NCBI GenBank assembly: GCA_029204225.1
Contig: CM055094.1
Location: forward strand, 21,626,346 to 21,690,345
Reading direction: 5' to 3'
From: Diphasiastrum complanatum
Taxonomy: Eukaryota > Streptophyta > Lycopodiopsida > Lycopodiales > Lycopodiaceae
Length of the DNA: 64,000 nucleotides
This document shows, piece by piece, positions 61,149 to 64,000 of this stretch. How positions within the stretch are numbered: the stretch's first letter is position 1; every line of letters starts with the position of its first letter. Position numbers and translations under genes: made by a program. The notes beneath the pieces were generated by a model, which had not been told where the DNA came from, did no database searches, and saw only the letters and a program-made list of their open reading frames with translations.

Positions 61149-61397
61149 TATCGCCATCATGCGACCGACCTCGTCCCTAGGCCTATTCCTTACACCCTCT
61201 CACGTCGTAGCGATATCAGCCTGACTTTTCCAGTATCGCCATCATGCAAGCCCCTGCCTCTCCCTACCTGTCTCTGCCACTCTCTCGCGTTGTAGCAATA
61301 TCACCCTTAGAGTTCTCAGTGTCGCCATTATGCGAGATAATTTAGCTCTCTCTTCTGCTGTATCTTTGTCCTCACATGGTATAGATATCCGACCTCA
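61149..61397 (+). repeat. Three ~85-bp repeats in the H3-like 5' leader, copy 2
   Basis: TATCGCC at 61149 and 61234, TGTCGCC at 61320: the same 85/86-bp spacing as copy 1, so the triplication predates the spread of the element. Confidence 0.75.
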
Positions 61398-61856
61398 ATG
61401 GCTCGGATGAAGCAAACTGCTAGGCTTACCCATTTTGTTCAACCGTCCCGTCCCTAGACATCTGAACCCATGCATCTGCAAAGATGCGGAAGACCTCGCC
61501 GTCCATGGTTGAGGGACATCACGGCCTTGCAGAGGTACGCCAAACTTGTGATCCTGAAAGCAGCCTTGTACCGGGCTGTGAGGGAGGTTACACAAGATAT
61601 GACCACGCATTTGCCCTATGCAGTGAGGTGGAATATTGCTGCATTGGAGGCCCTCCATGTTGCATACGAGGACTTCCAGACAAAATTGTTTGAGGATTCG
61701 ATGTCGTGTTCCATTCATGGCAAGAGGGTGACACTGATGCCCAAGGACATGCTTCTTGTCATGAGGTTTCAGAACACCTATGACAACGGTATGCCACATG
61801 GCAAATCATGCAGGCTTCAGGGTTGCCATGTGGCAAGCCATGTAGGCCTACCATAA
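61398..61856 (+). pseudogene. CENH3-like histone H3 gene, copy 2 (stop at codon 20)
   Basis: Collinear with copy 1 over all 152 codons without an indel. Tail MARMKQTARL; fold pieces RRPWLRDITALQRYAKLVIL, YRAVREVTQDM, FEDSMSCSIHGKRVTLMPKD. Loop 1 is again four residues longer than in canonical H3, with Arg-Trp. Codon 20 is TAG (61455-61457; Gln in copy 1), while codon 45 is Gln. From 61470 the frame is open for 128 codons. Several differences from copy 1 are C-to-T or G-to-A at CpG (Thr4 to Met, Arg26 to His, Arg30 to Cys), as expected for methylated repeats. Coding DNA is visibly richer in G+C than its surroundings. Confidence 0.75.
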
Positions 61857-62028
61857 CCTTGTATGTCAAGCCAACTGGGCCCTATGCCACGTAGGCTTGA
61901 GTGGACCTAGAGATCTATATATATATTCATGCTGGTATGTTGCAGTCTGTCATATAGGCTTGACGTAGGCTTGTGTGGCAAGCCAACTAAGCTGTACCAC
62001 GTGGGTTTTCCATGTAGGCTTGAGAGGA

Positions 62029-62035
<7 letters not shown>
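61790..62035 (+). repeat. GCCATGTGGC palindromic repeats, short array
   Basis: Follows the H3-like frame as in copy 1 but lacks the 219-bp tandem units; after a short (TA)n it jumps to the last unit (ATGCTGGTATGTTGCAGTC) and the GA run at 62043-62083. Confidence 0.8.
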
Positions 62036-62085
<50 letters not shown>

Positions 62086-64000
62086 TGAGTGAGGAGTCAC
62101 ACATGAACTACTTCCCTGTGGTATGGCCTAGCATCAACGTTGAAAAAAATATCTGATGGAGATAAGAAGGGTCCCAAGCAAATTTCAAATGAGAATCTTC
62201 ACATGTGTGGAATCAAGATCTACAAGAAAATCAACATTCTACACATAGAAAACCAAGATAGAGAAAATCACATGAGATGGACATAAGAGATGAACTCTCC
62301 ACAAAGAAAGAAACTTTGATGATTATTTCTCCACTTAGGTACAACTATTTATAGCTTCCAAAATGTCATTTGGCCACTTGCCCCAAACTTGACCTAATTT
62401 GGAAACTTCTAGATACTTTATCAAAAACCTAGAAAATCTAGTCTAGATGCAATGTACCAAAATTAGCCAATTAGAATGGGTCCAAACTCGACCTCATCCA
62501 CTTATCTACTTGCCAGAGGTAGTTAAACCACTATTAAGGCCCTTATTAACAAATATGAAACTAACTCGAAGTTGAGATTCATTTTGGCCTCCAAAATTGC
62601 CAAATAAAAAACCAAACTAGTTGACAGTTTTTCACACCATGTCCTCTAGACATCTCCATTCATGAAGACAATTTATAAGTTTTTGAAAGCAATTTCGAAT
62701 GCAATCAGGGTCATGTTTTAGCTCAGTGCTCTCTCTTTCACTTTACAAAAGTTTTTAAAATACGTTGTTCTGGGATTCGAGAATGGATTTTGGAATGAAT
62801 TATATTTCATTGAAGTTTGAACGAGCTTGGAAATTTGAAGATTGAATGAAGCTGTAATCTAGGATTTTCAAAACTCAAAGTTGTTCATGCAAATTAAGTC
62901 ATTTTTGTTAATATATTAAAATGTTGTAATCTAGGGTTTCCAAAAACAGATTGAAAATTTGTTAAAAAAATGCTTATTCCTTGTTACACGACTAAATAAC
63001 ATATAGTTAAGAAGCATATAATGAATCTATGCTATGTTCCAAACATATGCAAGTTACATTGCATTCATTCACACTTCACAAATCATTGGAATTCGAATTT
63101 AAACAAAATCATTGAAATGAGTAGATCAATGTTTAAATGAAGCGATAAATATTATAATCTTCCCATTTAATTCAATTATATTTATATATTATTGGTGCAT
63201 TAATAGGATACAAACTCGTTATTATTATTTTCTTTGTTTCTATTGATTCAAGCAAGCACAGCTCGTCTAGATGATGACCACAATGCCTCTAAGGAGAAAT
63301 AGTTTTTCATTTTTTTTTTAATTTTGATTTTTCTTCAAATTCAAATTTAATGATCTTCCCATGTGTGGTGAATTGGTGTCTGCACTTGAGTTGGGCTTGT
63401 ACACTCAAGTTTGATTTTTTGCAATCCCCCCAAATTAATATAACCAGTAACATTATTCTCAAAGCATGTACTATGAGCTAAAAACAACTCTTGGAGAGTA
63501 AAGAGTTAGGAATATGTCAAACACTGTTACACCTAGTATTTGGCAAGATCGGATTCTTTGCGATAACCCCCCCCGCCCCAATTCTTAATATAACTTCTCA
63601 AAGCATCTAGTATGAGCTACAAACAACACTTGGTAAGTCTTAAGACTTGGAGAGTAAAGAGTTATGCATTTGTCAAATACTTTTACACCTAGCATTTGGC
63701 AAGTTAGACACAATGGTAGTAATTATAGGAATGAGTTAGACAAGCTTGTGAAGCCATCTAGAGGTGATTTGTTGTTTAGTTGCCTAGCTACATATCAAGC
63801 TACCCCAAGTTACCAAACAATTTACTATTATTTTGAGTGACAACCATGAAGCTATCATGATTTGAAATGACATCAATATATTAAGCTACTCCCAAGTTGA
63901 CCCTTTCCCAGGAAGCTTCTCTCTTCAAACTATAGCAAAAAGCTCTTATTCAAAGGAACAATCAAGGGTCGAGTACTTACCATACGAGATGAAGACCAAC
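62036..64000. repeat. Block A, third copy (runs off the window)
   Basis: Counterpart of 39241-41150 and of 1-1430. The poly-C site is interrupted by one G. No gene. The order H3-like gene, palindromic repeats, GA run, block A is the same as at 38.0-41.7 kb. Confidence 0.8.

Overview
The window is repeat-dense nuclear DNA from a land plant. Four things point there: Ty1/copia gag with a CCHC knuckle and protease DSG motif, Ty3/gypsy protease-linker pieces, a short CCCTAAA (plant telomere-type) motif, and arrays of ACGTG (G-box-type) motifs. I see no intact ordinary host gene, tRNA or rRNA. The species cannot be fixed from sequence; a large-genome land plant fits. Nearly everything is a mosaic of about a dozen modules that recur in both orientations, with stops, frameshifts and shared deletion junctions showing that most copies are dead or non-autonomous.

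Layout. 1-6.4 kb: non-coding block A, then two tandem copies of an unknown gene (membrane segment plus about 220-residue repeats, minus strand), then a shared intergenic block. 6.5-12.7 kb: leader with 36-bp repeats, an unknown gag-like ORF1, and two chimeric copia gag/protease remnants. 12.7-23.4 kb: chimeric gypsy/leader copies, an AT-rich module, an inverted gypsy gag and reverse transcriptase (RT) fragment, an internally deleted copia with its LTR, then an inverted copy of the 13.4-15.9 kb segment ending in inverted block A. 23.4-30.8 kb: another run of the same modules ending in a minus-strand RT with a YIDD box. 30.9-39.2 kb: tandem repeats, a G-box array, an inverted copy of the 3.7-8 kb segment, and the first histone H3-like gene. 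39.2-52.6 kb: a direct repeat of the 1-16 kb order. 52.6-56.8 kb: ORF1 tail, a second RT copy with a telomere-like motif, and the best gypsy protease copy. 56.8-62.0 kb: the most complete copy of what I think is one composite element: leader, ORF1, spacer, an unknown multi-exon gene, G-box promoter, H3-like gene and tandem repeats. 62.0-64 kb: block A again.

The most notable content is the H3-like gene, found twice (38042-38500 and 61398-61856). It begins MARTKQTAR or a close variant, has a recognisable histone fold, and carries a lengthened loop 1 followed by Arg-Trp, which is typical of centromeric H3 (CENH3) rather than canonical H3. Each copy has one nonsense codon at a different place. 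Each sits behind a TATA box and ACGTG motifs inside a repeated element whose other copies place the same tandem repeats next to a Penelope-like RT. A mobile element that has carried a CENH3-like gene is my main candidate for a previously undescribed system; linkage of all parts into one element is inferred from partial, overlapping copies.
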